The position numbers were made by a program, and so were the translations under genes. The notes under the pieces were generated by a model. That model searched no databases. It had not been told where the DNA came from and saw only the letters and a program-made list of their open reading frames with translations. Source: Trichostrongylus colubriformis (lineage: Eukaryota; Nematoda; Chromadorea; Rhabditida; Trichostrongylidae). From it: a stretch of 64,000 nt of DNA. The stretch spans positions 53,864,001 through 53,928,000 of the forward strand of contig OZ022256.1 in assembly GCA_963978905.1 (NCBI GenBank), given 5' to 3'. Positions 24,591 through 36,807 of the stretch are shown here, piece by piece (positions within the stretch are counted from its first letter, which is position 1; every line of letters starts with the position of its first letter).

Positions 24591-26435
24591 TCTTTGGTAC
24601 ATAAATGCACGATAGAAACGAACGCATCCTTTAATCACTCAATTTTTGTCATCTTGAAGGTGCGTGTAGTCGTAGGCCTTTCTTATTTATTGGAATTTGG
24701 CTGTTTCGCAATCTACCCATTGTCTGTTCAAATGGTAATCCATGAAAATATTTGTTATTTGTTTTCATTGTTCTAATAAATACTGGCAAGGATGCATAGA
24801 GAGTTCCCGATATAATATACGTCGTTCTATAATCCCTCCTCAAAAAATGGTGATCATCTTGTCACACGACAACTCTCTTTGATCCCCTCGCACCACCCGC
24901 AGCGCTTCATTTTCTGCCTACTATCAAAGTCCTATACCTTCAGACTCACAACCAACTGAGAGACTGATTTCGAATGTTTTCTTAGAAGTGGATTTCGATT
25001 CTGAAACTTGTTTCAGCTTATGTAACAATAACATAATAATAACAATAATGAATAACGGTGCTCCCGTGATAATACCGTTTGATACATTTTGCATACACTC
25101 CTTTTGAGCTCTTTCGACATCTCTTTTTTGTGAAGTCCAAGAAACTTAAACATTTAGGACATGTATTCAGTTTATTCAGATAAATAAATAAATGTATTAA
25201 ATTTCACCTGCCAGTTTAATATACTACACGGAACATCACAAAAACTTGTGAACAATTTCAATCTATGATAGGATAGCATACCATTATCAATTCGCCACCA
25301 TCAGCTATTTTAGAACTTGACTCTAGTGAACCACAAAAAAAAACTAAGAAAAGGGTAAGCATCTATTTTTGTATTTTATAAGGTTATTGTGTGCATTTAC
25401 AACAACACACCACTTTATTAGACGACTAACAAGAAAGATCCTTTAGGTCACAGCGCTATTTGAAAACGGTTTTTTGAGACGTGAGGAGGTCGCCCTTTTT
25501 AAAAAGAATTTCATTAATTTTTCAACATTCGTAGGCCCGCTCAGCAAGAGTGGGCGTCTGTTATATGTTTCCTGCAGGTACCCTGATACAATAGGAACAA
25601 ATGTTTTCAAAAAGAGTGCCATGACGTGAAAAACCTCCCACGTAAGATCATATTTAGTTATGGTTATGGTACACCCTTGTGTGGTATGCTGAACTTATAA
25701 AGTTGTCGTGCGTTCGCCCAGACTAGCTGGTAAATTTTCAAAAAGGAATTGTACTGTTGTAAGAGCCATTCGCAATCAGCTTGGATGTGCTTGATGTAAT
25801 TCGACCCTTTTTCCCTTACTGTCGTTTCATTTACAACATTTTACTGCATGATTTATGTGCAGATGGGAAAGGCGCCGTCATCGCTTGCCTGACCAATTTG
25901 AAATCTGTCGTCATATATTTACGATGATATTGAAGAACCTTCAATTAAACTCTTTTCCATGTACTCTATATGGAAAAAATATCAATTTTTCTGGAATGCG
26001 CCACGCAGGCAACTGCCACTCATAATCATGGAGCCATTTGGATGTGTAAGGGATCTGTGTATAGCTTTCAAATGCTGGCATGTACTCATTGTACGATTTA
26101 TTAGGTCTCCTTTGCCGTTGGCAAGCCACTTGTCTTTTTCACGGGCTCAAGATTGTTTTCAGGTTAGGAGATGCTAACTACCAAATCAAATGCTTAATCC
26201 TTTGGCGGTTCGATTGGATTGTTCGAATTCTAACAGGGATTCTATATGAGACATCAGATTGCCACTGTTCATACACTAATATAGCTGTGTTAAAGAAACA
26301 GGAACGATTTTTTCAGTTGCACTTTAATTAATTTCATTATATTTTTATTTTCCTTTCATTATACTTTCATTATCTTCTCCTTTTTTACTTTCATTATATT
26401 TTTCAATTTTCCCATTGTATAGCAACAGTACATGG
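24591..26435. other. no gene recognised
   Basis: Low-complexity AAT-rich stretch near 25020-25055 and a weak SINE fragment at 25976; otherwise nothing. Confidence 0.5.
25976..26035 (-). repeat. SINE 3'-end fragment
   Basis: AATATCAATTTTTCTGGAAT and GCGCCACGCA match the inverted SINE 3' end weakly; the rest is lost. Confidence 0.3.
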
Positions 26436-26708
26436 GTAGGACAGTGCAGTGACAGGCGGCGCGCATTTTCACTCTCATGATATGGGGATCAAATCCCACA
26501 TCATGCCCACCCAAGCTCACGAAGTCTTCAATCCCTCCGGGGTAGGCGAATTGGCACCGGACTCGTCTGCTAGACAAAAGCACTGTTTTTACGTCGGTTG
26601 GCCCCTGCAAGTCATTGTATAGGCCAAATCGCTTCCACCTGCCAGCACGATTTGGAATGGAATTATAATACGCGGCGCATCCCACAAAAGTCGATCAACA
26701 CCGAAAAG
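26436..26708 (+). mobile_element. tRNA-derived SINE, copy 8
   Basis: Near full-length: A-box AGTGCAGTGACAGGCGGCGC, B-box GGGGATCAAATCCCAC, and the 3' end with ATACGCGGCGCATCCCAC. Confidence 0.85.
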
Positions 26709-28194
26709 TTAATTTTCTCTTTGTTTCTCACGTTAATTACTGTTTATCACGTTAATTTCCCATTTTACTTCCAATAAAAAATTGATAGCGACAAAAGTGC
26801 CATGGTTTCTTGAGTGGTCAATTTGCCCAACAGTCAAATATTCGAAGGTTTTGTTTTTGATTAAAATTCTAATGTAATCATCTTACTTCTCTCTGTATTC
26901 GTGAAAATACACTGGTACTCACTTTTCAGTAGCAACCAAATGCAAGTTAAGAATTCCATTTTCAAACTCTTACTTCACTTCCGCAACCTTGTTGTCAATA
27001 TCCTATCACTGTTTTCGATTTCATCAAAGCTGTGCAAATGTATATGGTATATTTGTAAGGTATCAGTTGCCATGTGACGTTTTTTTTCACTATTTGTTTA
27101 CGTTCCTCAGTGGATAACATTCCCTAACGAACCTAAGTGGTGAGTTGGTGATTAGAGCCCCATTGAAGTATTTCTTCATCCTAGTGCCGTCACCGCTCCT
27201 TCAGAAAGTACAAGAGGGCGTAGAGAAATCGGTCAACACGCTTAACACAACCTTATTTTTGATTCTTTCTTTGTTATGTATATCCATCCTAAGTGGGAAT
27301 CAAAGGAATAGTCCGTGGAAATCAGAGTTCTTCTGTAACTCTCATATTTATCTTGTATTTGCTTGCTAAGAGCTGCATGCGTAGTTTCACTCATAAAAAG
27401 CAATGATCCAGTCGACAGAGCTCCTCAAAGTGATGTCAACGAGGTAGAACGTCCGAAGGGGCGTGACCACGACGAGGGCCTCAGGGACACAGATGCGACG
27501 GTCACGTGGTCAGGGGTGCAGAGTGAGAAGCCCCAATTGAGCGTGAAACTTCGAATTGCGTTTTGCATGCCGACAACTGTTTAAGTGTTGCTCGGCGAGA
27601 ATTCAAAAGGATTGTCCTTTTTCCACATGGCTTCTGCTTTGGAACAAAGGTAATCTCTCGGTTCCTTTCGTGTTTCTGTTTATGTACTTTGTTTTGACAG
27701 AGTAATTTCAATAGAAATTCAAACATGGAATTTTCCTGCATTTAGCTGAATCAAGCTTGGTTTTTGAAATGACAAATAATCAATGCAATCTTCAGGTTGA
27801 TTTCGTATTATGCGGTGCTTCCTGTAAATCTCTGAGTGCACATTTTTTATCGTTTTTTTTTTGCAAGTGAAGCTTCATTTGACAGGATTCAGGGTAATAG
27901 AACATCGAACACCAAGGCTTCTTGGCAAATACTGACGTCTTTCTTGATAGCACCTATCCTTACGGATTGCATGACGCCATCATTGGCTGTGGAACTTGAG
28001 GAGACTCTGATGCCTAGAGTCGAGGGTTTTGCTTCTTCATTCTTTGCGTCTATAATTGCATTAAAGGGAACACCCCAAAATCTGGGATTTTTATATTCCC
28101 TCATTATTATGTCGTATATGTTCAGTAGGGGCCAAGAGCAAAGCCCCACGCGAACATTTCAAAATCCAGATGCATCAAAAGCTTAGTCCACGAT
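26709..28194. other. no gene supported
   Basis: Open frames on both strands overlap at 27836-28186. Neither has splice sites or a recognised domain. A GAGCGTGAAACTTC motif near 27540 may be a decayed MITE end. Confidence 0.4.
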
Positions 28195-28435
28195 GGTATC
28201 GTGGGCGGGGCTATGAGTTATGCATGATAAATCGTCGGTGGTTTTCATATTCGTTGAGATCACTGATCATGATCTTTTTGTCACATCGTCTCTCGGACAC
28301 GTGGTCACCGCCGTTCCGCCCCACAGCCTTGGCGGTGCCTCCCAGGTTGCCAGCGTGGACGAAACTTCAAGGGGATGTATCTTTGTCAGATTTCTGTTTT
28401 TATTTTTTACGTGAGACTTTGCACTTGTCACAAGT
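28195..28435 (-). repeat. MITE family 'TGCAAAGTTTCACGCG', probable decayed copy
   Basis: On the minus strand AAGTGCAAAGTCTCACGTAA starts the segment; a GC-rich core with CGTGGGCGGGGC and CCGCCGTTCCGCCCC follows. Boundaries are approximate and the open frames across it are not believable genes. Confidence 0.4.
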
Positions 28436-29083
28436 AAACAACCGCCTTTGACGATTGGAAAACATTAAAATCCGTGATGATTCCTTTGATTCTTGGGAGG
28501 GTAATACCTCAATCCCGTGCACGTGTCGTTCCATTTTTCTTGGTTCAATTAATGTTTGGAAAATGTGGAGGAAAGGAAGATAGCACATTGCGAAGTTATC
28601 CTACAGCCTAACATTTCTCTATGCTTTTCACATATATGTATTCATATTGAACCATATAAAGCTTTAGCAAATAGGTTTTTTCCATCGATTCCGCTTTTAT
28701 TTCAACCACCACTTCATCCGCCATTTCATATTAAACCATATTTGCATTTTCATAATGGTGCTATTAAATTTCGAGGGGCGGGCGAATGGGATAACCCATT
28801 TCCGTCTCGTCATAGCCACGCCCCACCCGCTCCTTCTGCCATATCCGATCAGTGGTAGTCCTTGAAAATTCTACGGTCACCACTGCCTGCCTTCGTATCA
28901 GCTACCCCTAACTCTGTTCTGCTCAGCCTATTCGCTACCGTATTCGACGTATTACTGTGGATTGTCTACTTACCGTATTCTCTGCCATTTCGACGTTAAC
29001 CTCTATCTCTGAAGAGTCTTCTCGCCACCGTCGTCTGCTCACGTCATCGTAATGGTCGTTGAATACGAAATCTTTGCTCCTAG

Positions 29084-29213
29084 GTACAGTCGAGTCATGT
29101 CTGCTATTGACATGGAACATTGTGAATCTCGACCAAACGGCATACTGTATTGTGCTCAACAGGACCCACCTGGGGTCGGTTATTATGTACGGAATGTCTA
29201 CCCACCTATACAG
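29084..29213 (+). CDS. candidate coding exon with two cysteines, function unknown
   Basis: Between acceptor-like tgctcctag and donor-like CAG|gtacga there are one base plus 43 codons in frame. The peptide includes DMEHCESRPNGILYCAQQ and ends VGYYVRNVYPPIQ. The C-x(9)-C spacing with aromatic and proline residues could suit a small secreted or extracellular cysteine-rich module, but no family is recognised. A second forward frame is also open across the same stretch, which weakens the case. No partner exon was found. Confidence 0.22.
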
Positions 29214-29852
29214 GTACGAGTTATTTGGTGTCATGTAATTCAGTTACTTCAAAATGTTCTTTTCTAAAAGTTGGTATCGAAGGCTCCATAGCATCCTTCA
29301 GAAACACTCTTTCCTCTTTTTGTGGCGATTCTGTGTCGGCTGGAAAAGAGCTTGCCAGCTGTTGTTTTTGGACGACAGTTTTCAGTTCAAAATCTATGCG
29401 TAGAAATAAGGAACCGCCGTTCGCTTTGACAAAAATTCATTTCAGTGTTTCACTTGAACTGAGGCTAATATAAAAATCACTCATACCGTAACCATGCTTA
29501 TATATGGTGAAAAGAGCTTTCCCTAAAAATACTCATCCCAGCAATTAATTTTAAAAGTAGGAGACATCCATGAAAAAATGATCAAGACGGCCGGAATGTG
29601 CACTTTTGGGAAGTCCCCCGCTGGCAGATTCTATCCAGTTTATGTGAACTTTTTATCCACTGTGAACGTAGTCGGTAATAGACTTGTCAGCGAGGATTAA
29701 AGGGCTAGCGTGAACATCGGCTGATGGTATTGGCATGTGACAAAATGCATAAAAATGTCGTTGCAATCCTGGGTGCATATTGAGTTCCCTTAGGGACTTT
29801 CCAAGCACCTTCCTGCTGAATATGCCTCCATGAATGGTTCAACGTGGTGTTC

Positions 29853-30165
29853 AATAAGTTAATGCATAATTCAAATTCAACTACGTATCAAATACTCAGT
29901 AGGTATTTTGAGGACGTTTTCGAAGAAAAGTAAAATCTTAGATTACTTTGACTATTTTAAAAGTTAATGCATAATTGAAATCCAGCAACGTATCATATAC
30001 TCAGTAGGTACTTTCATTATATTTTTTAGAAAATTTAGCAACTTATATTACTGTGACCATTTCAAATGATGCATAATTAAAATTCAGCAATGTATAAACT
30101 TTTCAGTTGGTATTTTCAGTCTGTCTTTAAAAAATGTAAAATTTTACATTACCCTGACTATTTTG
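29853..30165 (+). repeat. three tandem units of ~104 bp
   Basis: The marker (A)ATGCATAATT recurs at 29861, 29966 and 30069, each followed by AACGTAT or a close variant, TACTCAGTAGGTA (or TTCAGTTGGTA) and an A/T-rich half ending in GACTATTTT or GACCATTTC. Divergence increases toward the third unit. Confidence 0.75.
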
Positions 30166-30185
30166 AGTCATGAATTAAATCTAAA

Positions 30186-30436
30186 GCGGAGTCGGTGTAA
30201 TGGCAGATTGCGCGCACAGTCACTCTCATGCTCAGCCCACCCAAGCCTTTCATCCCTCCGGGGTAAGTAAACTCGTACCAGACTTGTCTGAGCTGATAAA
30301 AGCACTCACTTGTACATCGGCTGGCTCCCACAGGACTTGCGTATATAGGCCAAATTGCATCTTCTGTTACCACGATTTTTAACGGAACTGGGATGCATGG
30401 CGCGTTCCAAAAGTCCTCTCAATGCCGGAAACCTTG
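30186..30436 (+). mobile_element. tRNA-derived SINE, copy 9, B-box deleted
   Basis: The A-box GTCGGTGTAATGGCAGATTG is present, but CACTCTCATG joins directly to CTCAGCCCACCCAAGCC, removing the B-box. The remainder is intact. Confidence 0.85.
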
Positions 30437-32246
30437 TCTTCTAGCCTTTATGTTTTCCGAGTGTGGTGAAGTGAAGCCCACCAGCAACAACATCGAATCG
30501 CGTGTCACACTGAGTCAGCTTCTTGAAATATCACGACGTAATTCCGGAAAGTGTTCATCCACATCTGAATGCGGCAGATAAACAATTAACAGCAAACATA
30601 CTGTGATAAACAGCGCTGAAGTTGAAATCCTTTATATGTGGATTGGTTGGTCTCACTTCCGATTAGTTCTGCCTATAATGATTTTCGTTGGGTAGTAGTT
30701 CAAAAGGATATGGGTAATGAAAATACTTAATGGAATTATTGACTTGAATTTTAAAGTTCTCGCTTCCAAAAATGGAAAGAAAATTATTTCACATTTATGT
30801 TTATGACAAATGGAAAAATTCCGGCAAAATTTTTCAAAACATCTGCACTAAATTAGTTTTTTGTTGTGTAAAAGAAAAATGATGTGATGATTCCCATTTA
30901 TTAGCTTCACACACCTATGATATCAATTTTCGTTGCAATAATGTTAAGTTGCAAAGTAATTTTGCTCGGCAATTGCTTATATTTCATACTCCCTCCATCT
31001 TTACAAAGCCCAATTATTTTTACACTATGCAGGTTTTCTTTTGCATACTTGCCCACTATTGTTTGTTAAGGAACAGCTAGGTTGCACTAGCGTACTAGAA
31101 CTTTAAAGTGGGACTTCCTGATAAAAAGGATTTCAGTTTTGAAATTTTGTGGGTTTTTTTTGTAGTAAAGAAACAGAAATAGAGAAAAGTTTGAACCAGT
31201 TATGTTGTTACCTGAGCCAATGAAATAGCATCATTTCTATGCGCTATTTATGCACATGTGTATCATAACATTCGGTAGTGACACAAACTGTAAATGGCTT
31301 GATTGCCTCTTTGAGCTTATGCTTAACGATTTATGGCTCGCTGGATGGAGCTGGTCGTAAAGACTGCAACATAATTAGCTGATTAATTGTTATGACTGCT
31401 ATAAATCTGGGTTGTAAGTCACCAAGGGGCAGCTACAAAGTGGGTTTGAGCCTAGTGTCAAGGAAAATTTTCGAAGTATACGACTACACTTCCAACCCAA
31501 ATTAGGACCCTCATCAATTCTCGATAGAAGTCCAGATCTGCTACAATGCCTTATATGTAAGCAGTACGGACCAATGGTGCTAGTATCATTACTGTTACAT
31601 CATATTGTAGTACAGTACCCTGTCCATTGTATTCTCAAAATCTCGTAGGATTTGACACGTTCTATTTTTCCGAGCTAGCTCTTTGATGGAACCGATTTTA
31701 TTTGCCTTCTACTTGCAAGCGCAAAGGTAATGAGCAGATTAAAATTGTTAGCAACCAGTAAATGATGAACAGAAGTTCACAGTGGAAATTGTCACATAGA
31801 ATCCACTAGATCTATGACCAATGAAGAAATATGCATAAATCGAAGTCAATTTGATCATTTGTATTAATGCTTGTGATTGGTGATCACCTACGACTGGTCT
31901 ACTCTGCTAGGCAGGTTAGGTACATATTGGTAGCGTAGTGGGTGATCGCAGTTCCAATATTTCGGAAGAGGTGTGTAGCCTTATGTCGAAAGATCCTTCG
32001 TGACGAGGCCTGCGGCGCCATCAGCACGACTTGCCGCTGTCATCTGGGATTCCGCTCAAGACCCGTAATTATGACACCGTGGGAGCCCTTCAAAAAACTG
32101 CATTTGTTGTGTTTAGATAGCTAGAACCATGATGCAGTAAGCAACTTGAGTGGATTTTCGAGGGGTCAATCTGCACTCTCAGGTATTTTGCTTTCTTGAT
32201 TTTGCCTGAGCCTTAGCGGAGAAGAGTGATTCCTATCCTCTTCTAG
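30437..32246. other. no gene recognised
   Basis: AT-rich with only very short frames; no repeat family seen. Confidence 0.5.
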
Positions 32247-32443
32247 GCTAAAGTGATCAATGTCCGTAGTGGGATGCCCTCTGCGCTCTTCACCACATTC
32301 AATCTTTGGGCGTCTAAAGCAACTAACCCAAAAACAAAAATTGAAAAGTTAGAAAACGGCAGCAAAAATAACATGTCAAACAACGTCGACTCAAAAACGC
32401 TTAATAATCAACGAATAACTACTTCAGCCGTCAAACCTCAAAG
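32247..32443 (+). CDS. candidate coding exon, Asn/Lys/Ser-rich, function unknown
   Basis: An open frame of 65 codons plus two bases starts directly after the acceptor cctcttctag in phase 0 and ends at a donor-like AAG|gttatg. The peptide opens AKVINVRSGMPSALF, then becomes hydrophilic and low in complexity (KIEKLENGSKNNMSNN and a Ser/Thr/Asn-rich tail). The composition is unlike the chance frames around it. No neighbouring exon could be joined with confidence, and no conserved domain is recognised. It could be one exon of a gene with large introns or a chance frame. Confidence 0.28.
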
Positions 32444-33381
32444 GTTATGTACGTAACTGCACGAGAAAAACCGACCCGGTCTCGCCGCGGGCGGCCACGC
32501 GATTTTTCGACATAAACTACACAACCGATCGCAAATGGCGTTTCGAGCCCCTTACCGGTCCAAGCGGTTCTGTGCACAGTATCGCACCTGGAGAGCGCTT
32601 TCACATTCCACAGAGTGTAAATGTGCAGAAAGTAGCTGTGTGGGAGTTAGATACTATCTAAAGTTTTGCATGAAAAAACTGGGAAGAAGTGTGATAGTGC
32701 TTTTCTATCCTGATATTCATGAATATCTGATAACCCTTGAAGAAATGGGTGAAAGCAATTTTCATACTATCGTCGCGTTTTCATCATCTCAAATTTTCTG
32801 CTCAGCTGCTTTTGTGGCAGGCAATCTTGCAGGCGTTTTTGTTTTTGTTTTTTTCTGCTCGTAAACCGCGAAATGGAATCCGATTCGTGATGTTTATCCT
32901 CTATTTACAATGAGGTATAACTTAGAGCAGCCGCAAAACATCTTAAGAATAATGGTTTTCATTGAGGAAAATGATAGTAAATAGTGGCCCAATAACAAAA
33001 TAATGGTAATGGATAGTTTTGGTAAACAATATAGTGAATAATACAGCTCGAAAAAGGGTAATTTTCCCGACGAATGTCCGGTCACGTAAATGATGGGGTC
33101 GTCGAGCACTGCATAATTCAAGGAATTGCACTTGATGTGATCCCTTAAGAGTCTCATTCCATGAGTCTGCTGCCATCACACGAATAGCTAATAGGATTGA
33201 TTCAAGGGTCTTAATTTTTTAAATAATCTCTTGTGAATCGGAAGTGGGTCGTGTTGCTTTTGCCTTGTTCTCGGCGACGACCATATTTCATAGTTCTCGA
33301 GATTCTTTGGTTATTTCAGAACAGAAATCCTATGAGAAGAAGTCATTCTAGTGGCTTGAAAAATAAAAATTAGGATTTTCA
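32444..33381. other. no gene supported
   Basis: A GC-rich patch at 32475-32600 stands out from the surrounding AT-rich DNA. A 109-codon frame (32535-32864) has no supporting feature. Confidence 0.4.
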
Positions 33382-33648
33382 TGTAGCTTTATCCCTTGTT
33401 GAGATGCGCCATGCATTCTAGTCCGATTCAAATTCGTGGTGGCAAGTGAATGCGATTTGGTCTATGCAATAGCTTGCGGGGTTATAGCTTGCGGGGTTGA
33501 ACGATGTATAGCCCGTGTTTTTATCCTCTCCAAGAAGTCCGCTGCTAATCTACCTCCCCCGTAAGGATGAAGGCTTGGTTAGGTGGGACGGGCATTTAGC
33601 GCTAATGAGGGTGGGAATGCGCGCTACCTGTTATTACACCACCTTCGT
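33382..33648 (-). mobile_element. tRNA-derived SINE, copy 10, B-box deleted
   Basis: Starts at TTTATCCCTTGTTGAGATGC. The B-box segment is missing between GGGCATTTAGCG and CTAATGAGGGTGGG. A 15-base internal duplication (ATAGCTTGCGGGGTT, twice) lies near 33468-33497. Confidence 0.8.
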
Positions 33649-33784
33649 AGTTTTAATAGTTAGATTTCTATTATATATTGTGATGAAGATATCATCGATT
33701 GAAAGAATCGTGGAAAATTGAAGTTTTATATGTATTACTAATGTACTGCCCATATACTAATGTTGTGCTTGCTTATTAAGGGTG

Positions 33785-34058
33785 GCATGCAAAATTGCAA
33801 GCGAAAATGTGAGAGGCAAAGATACACTACTCAAGGCGGCGGTCAAGAGAGCGAGGCCTCTGAATGAGTGACCACACCGTCGTCCGCGCGGTCGGATTGC
33901 ATAGCTGGGGGAGTATTGCGTAAACAGTCCCACTCTGTCTCCGACCACGGCGGACGACGGGGCGGGCATTTGCTCCGAGGTCCCGCCCCTACGACGGTCA
34001 CTCCGAAGAGCTTATCTTAGCCGGTTTCTCATTCGCGTGGAACTTTGCCTGCACAGCG
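33785..34058. mobile_element. MITE family 'TGCAAAGTTTCACGCG', copy A
   Basis: The ends GCATGCAAAATTGCAAGCGA and the inverse of GCAAAGTTCCACGCGAATGA are imperfect inverted repeats. The GC-rich centre has GGGCGGGCATTTGCTCC and CGACCACGGCGGACGACGG. The downstream 60 bases (to ~34120) also match copy B, so the repeat may be longer than its TIR core. Confidence 0.6.
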
Positions 34059-35535
34059 TAAATATATGAGTAATACAAAAACTCTTTTTTCCGTGCACGA
34101 TTCCTTTAAGTTCCAGGCTATATAATTAGACTCGGTGCAAAATTGCGGTGACGTACGATGATTGAATGGAGCGATCAGTGGTTGAATCTCCTAAGCGACT
34201 TGAGAAAGGAATTTCGGCACTCAGAATATCACCCAATCAGGCTTCTTAACGGCTGTTCCAGTTGAGCACCAGACGAACAGGGACTGCATACTATTGCTCT
34301 TGAGGCAGTGCTTCTGATATCGGTAACAATAGTCACTATATCCGAATTTGATTGGCGTTAAATGGCACGGGGTTGAATGCGGGGATTCTGATTCAATTCT
34401 CGAGTGACCTTTGATGGATCCAATTTGATTGGCCAGGCCCGACTTCTATGATTCATCGTTCATTACATGCAGCTGGAACAAAAACCAATGCGTCAAATCA
34501 GATAAAAGCCATGCAGTTGTTGGTCCCCCGATATCGCTCCCTGGTGATTTGGACCCAGGCTAGACACTACGCCGGAAGTGTTCTGGCCATAGTCGCACAT
34601 ACACATCCGGATTTCACAAGAATCCTTGACGGTATCATATGAGCTTTCCAGGAAATTCAAGTCCCTCTTAGCATAAATCGGATGTTACGCATTGAAGAAA
34701 GCAGCTTGAGATATGCTGACATGATCAAAGTAGAAAACACGAGGATAGGAGAGGGGATTCTAGTGCTGCTTATCGGTTATGTGACGAAAGGCTTGAGATC
34801 TTTTGAGGGCACTGTAGCTTGTCGTATCTATTGGGTCATTCCATAAGTAGTGTCGTTTTTTTCAAGCATAAATTTTTCCTATGAAATCACAAGTTTCTGC
34901 AGCATTTCATGTATCATTCGAGAGGAAATGGCGCCGACATTTAGGCTGGCGAAGAGGTAGGCCGAGCCGACAAAAATTGACCAAACCGGCAATCAATTGA
35001 AACACTATATTTCACTTTGGGAAAACCAACCAGTTATGTGTCGCGTACTTAGTCCTGACCTCTTCTACAATTTCCAATATATAGTTGATCAAGAAATCGT
35101 GTCGTTCTTTTTCCACAATTAGTTTTTCTTCCACAACTAGGTGATTTTAGACAATTTATTCGAACCAAGGCAAGAAAATTTTCTCGACCAATCAGTTGAA
35201 AGAGTGGTGAAATGTTAAGAACAGGTGGTGGGTAGGAATAAGGAAATACCACTGACCGGATTCCTTGGCTTTCTCATGGAAAAAATAAATTGTGAAATTG
35301 TCAACTGGACCCCTATTACATGGTATTAAAACTCAATCTGAATCGCAGCCAGAACAAACTAGAAAGGTGTTTTCGATGAAGCAGAAAAAGTTCTTCGAAG
35401 TGGTTTATAAAACAACTCTAAACAAGGAGTTTGAAAGAAAAAATTTCATTTTGAATAAGTGTGGGTGCTTTCGAAAAAAAGATTCTAGAAAAAGAACGAC
35501 ACGACTTCTTGATCAATTAAATATTGGAAATTGTA

Positions 35536-36807
35536 TTAGGTTGTCCGAAAAGTAATGAGACAAATGTCGTAGTGCAGTGATTCGTCGGTAACTTTATTAC
35601 AAATCAATATCATTTACTATAATATTCGCCATTGTGTTCCTTCACATACTGCCATCTTTGCGGCAGAGATCTGATTCCATTAGCAAAGAACTCCGGAGGC
35701 TTCGACTTCAAGAAGTTGTTGACGGCTAATTCGACGTCCTCCCGATTGGTGAATTTTTTTCCAGCAAAAGAGGATTGAAGAGAACGAAATATGTGGAAGT
35801 CTGATGGAGCGAGATCTGGTGAGTACGGTGGATGGGGTACAAGTTCGATCTCCAGCTCTCTCAGCTTACTCTTAGTCCTTTTCGACGTGTGTGGCCTGGC
35901 GTTATCCATGAGGAGTAGGATTTTGCCTCTCCCACGACGGCGACTACGCAGAATTTCAGCTACTCTTTTCAGCTGAGTACAGAATCTTTCAGAGTCGACC
36001 ATAGAACCAGTTGGAACCAGTTCCCAAAACACCGGGCCTTTAATATCCCACCAGAATGAGAGCAACTCCTTCTTGTCATGATCGGGATGTTTCGGCTGTG
36101 GTTTCGGCAATTCATCGGAGTCGACCCAATGTTTTCGGCGCACCGTGTTATCGTAGACACAATACTTCTCATCCATGGTAACGATGGAGTCGATCCAGGA
36201 AAGCGTGCGATGACGGCTGAGCAGAGAAGTGCACACTTCAACACGCTTCTTCTTGTCGTGAGGGCTGAGAGCGTGCGGAAGAACCCGAGGCAACTTTGCC
36301 ACTTTACCTGACGCACGAAGAACATCGTGTACCGTGGATTTAGGAGCACCCGAGGAGGTGGCAAGCTCGCGCACTGTAACGTTAGGTCGTTCCTCACAGA
36401 TGGCAAGTATGAGCTGCTTCTTTCGCGTCAGTGGACATCCTGAACGACTACAGTCTTCGAGACATTTCCCTCCTTTGTCGAACTTGCCGTACCATCTGAA
36501 GCACGTCGCTCGAGAAGGTGCTTGATCCTTCATTTCTTCCAGCAAAAACCGACGGGCCTCATCCGCGGATTTACCTGAACGATAGTGTAGAAGGAGAGCT
36601 GCCCGATACAGCTTTTTTTTCTCATCCATCTTTAGCACGTTTGTGAAGGATGAAAACAGTATGGACCATATGCCCTTGGTGGCATATATGTACTGGACTT
36701 GAAACACTAAATTCCAGAATTTTGTCCTCTCACGACTTCGACGTCCAAAAATACTTAATGTTGAATCTCACCACTGCATTTGTCTCATTACTTTTCGGAC
36801 AACCTAA
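35536..36807 (-). mobile_element. mariner transposon, full-length and apparently intact
   Basis: The element is 1272 bp, flanked on both sides by TA, the mariner target duplication. Its terminal inverted repeats begin TTAGGTTGTCCGAAAAGTAA and match perfectly for the outer 31 bp. It carries one uninterrupted transposase gene on the minus strand. It is inserted in one arm of the long inverted repeat of the element 34831-37093, so it is the younger of the two. Perfect ends and an unbroken gene suggest a recent insertion. Confidence 0.95.
35610..36629 (-). CDS. mariner transposase (D,D34D)
   Basis: The 339-residue protein cuts and pastes its own element at TA sites in the nucleus. The frame is open further upstream, but the start at MDEKKKLYRA gives the usual mariner length and follows the terminal repeat. 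Residues ~10-50 and ~70-105 form the paired helix-turn-helix DNA-binding region; a linker RVLPHALSPHD corresponds to the family WVPHxL motif. The catalytic triad is complete: D153 (TMDEKYC), D242 (LLMDNARPH) and D277 (PDLAPSDF), with exactly 34 residues between the last two. The C-terminus ends in the normal SLPQRWQYV...NGEYYSK pattern. No stop or frameshift is seen, so it is probably functional. The ORF lies 74 bp from the left terminus and is the only gene of the element. Confidence 0.95.
   Translation of the reverse strand: MDEKKKLYRAALLLHYRSGKSADEARRFLLEEMKDQAPSRATCFRWYGKFDKGGKCLEDCSRSGCPLTRKKQLILAICEERPNVTVRELATSSGAPKSTVHDVLRASGKVAKLPRVLPHALSPHDKKKRVEVCTSLLSRHRTLSWIDSIVTMDEKYCVYDNTVRRKHWVDSDELPKPQPKHPDHDKKELLSFWWDIKGPVFWELVPTGSMVDSERFCTQLKRVAEILRSRRRGRGKILLLMDNARPHTSKRTKSKLRELEIELVPHPPYSPDLAPSDFHIFRSLQSSFAGKKFTNREDVELAVNNFLKSKPPEFFANGIRSLPQRWQYVKEHNGEYYSK

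Noticed and set aside
27836..28186. 116-codon frame (plus) and 86-codon frame (minus)
   Set aside because: Both strands open across the same bases, no splice signals, and a MITE-like segment follows.
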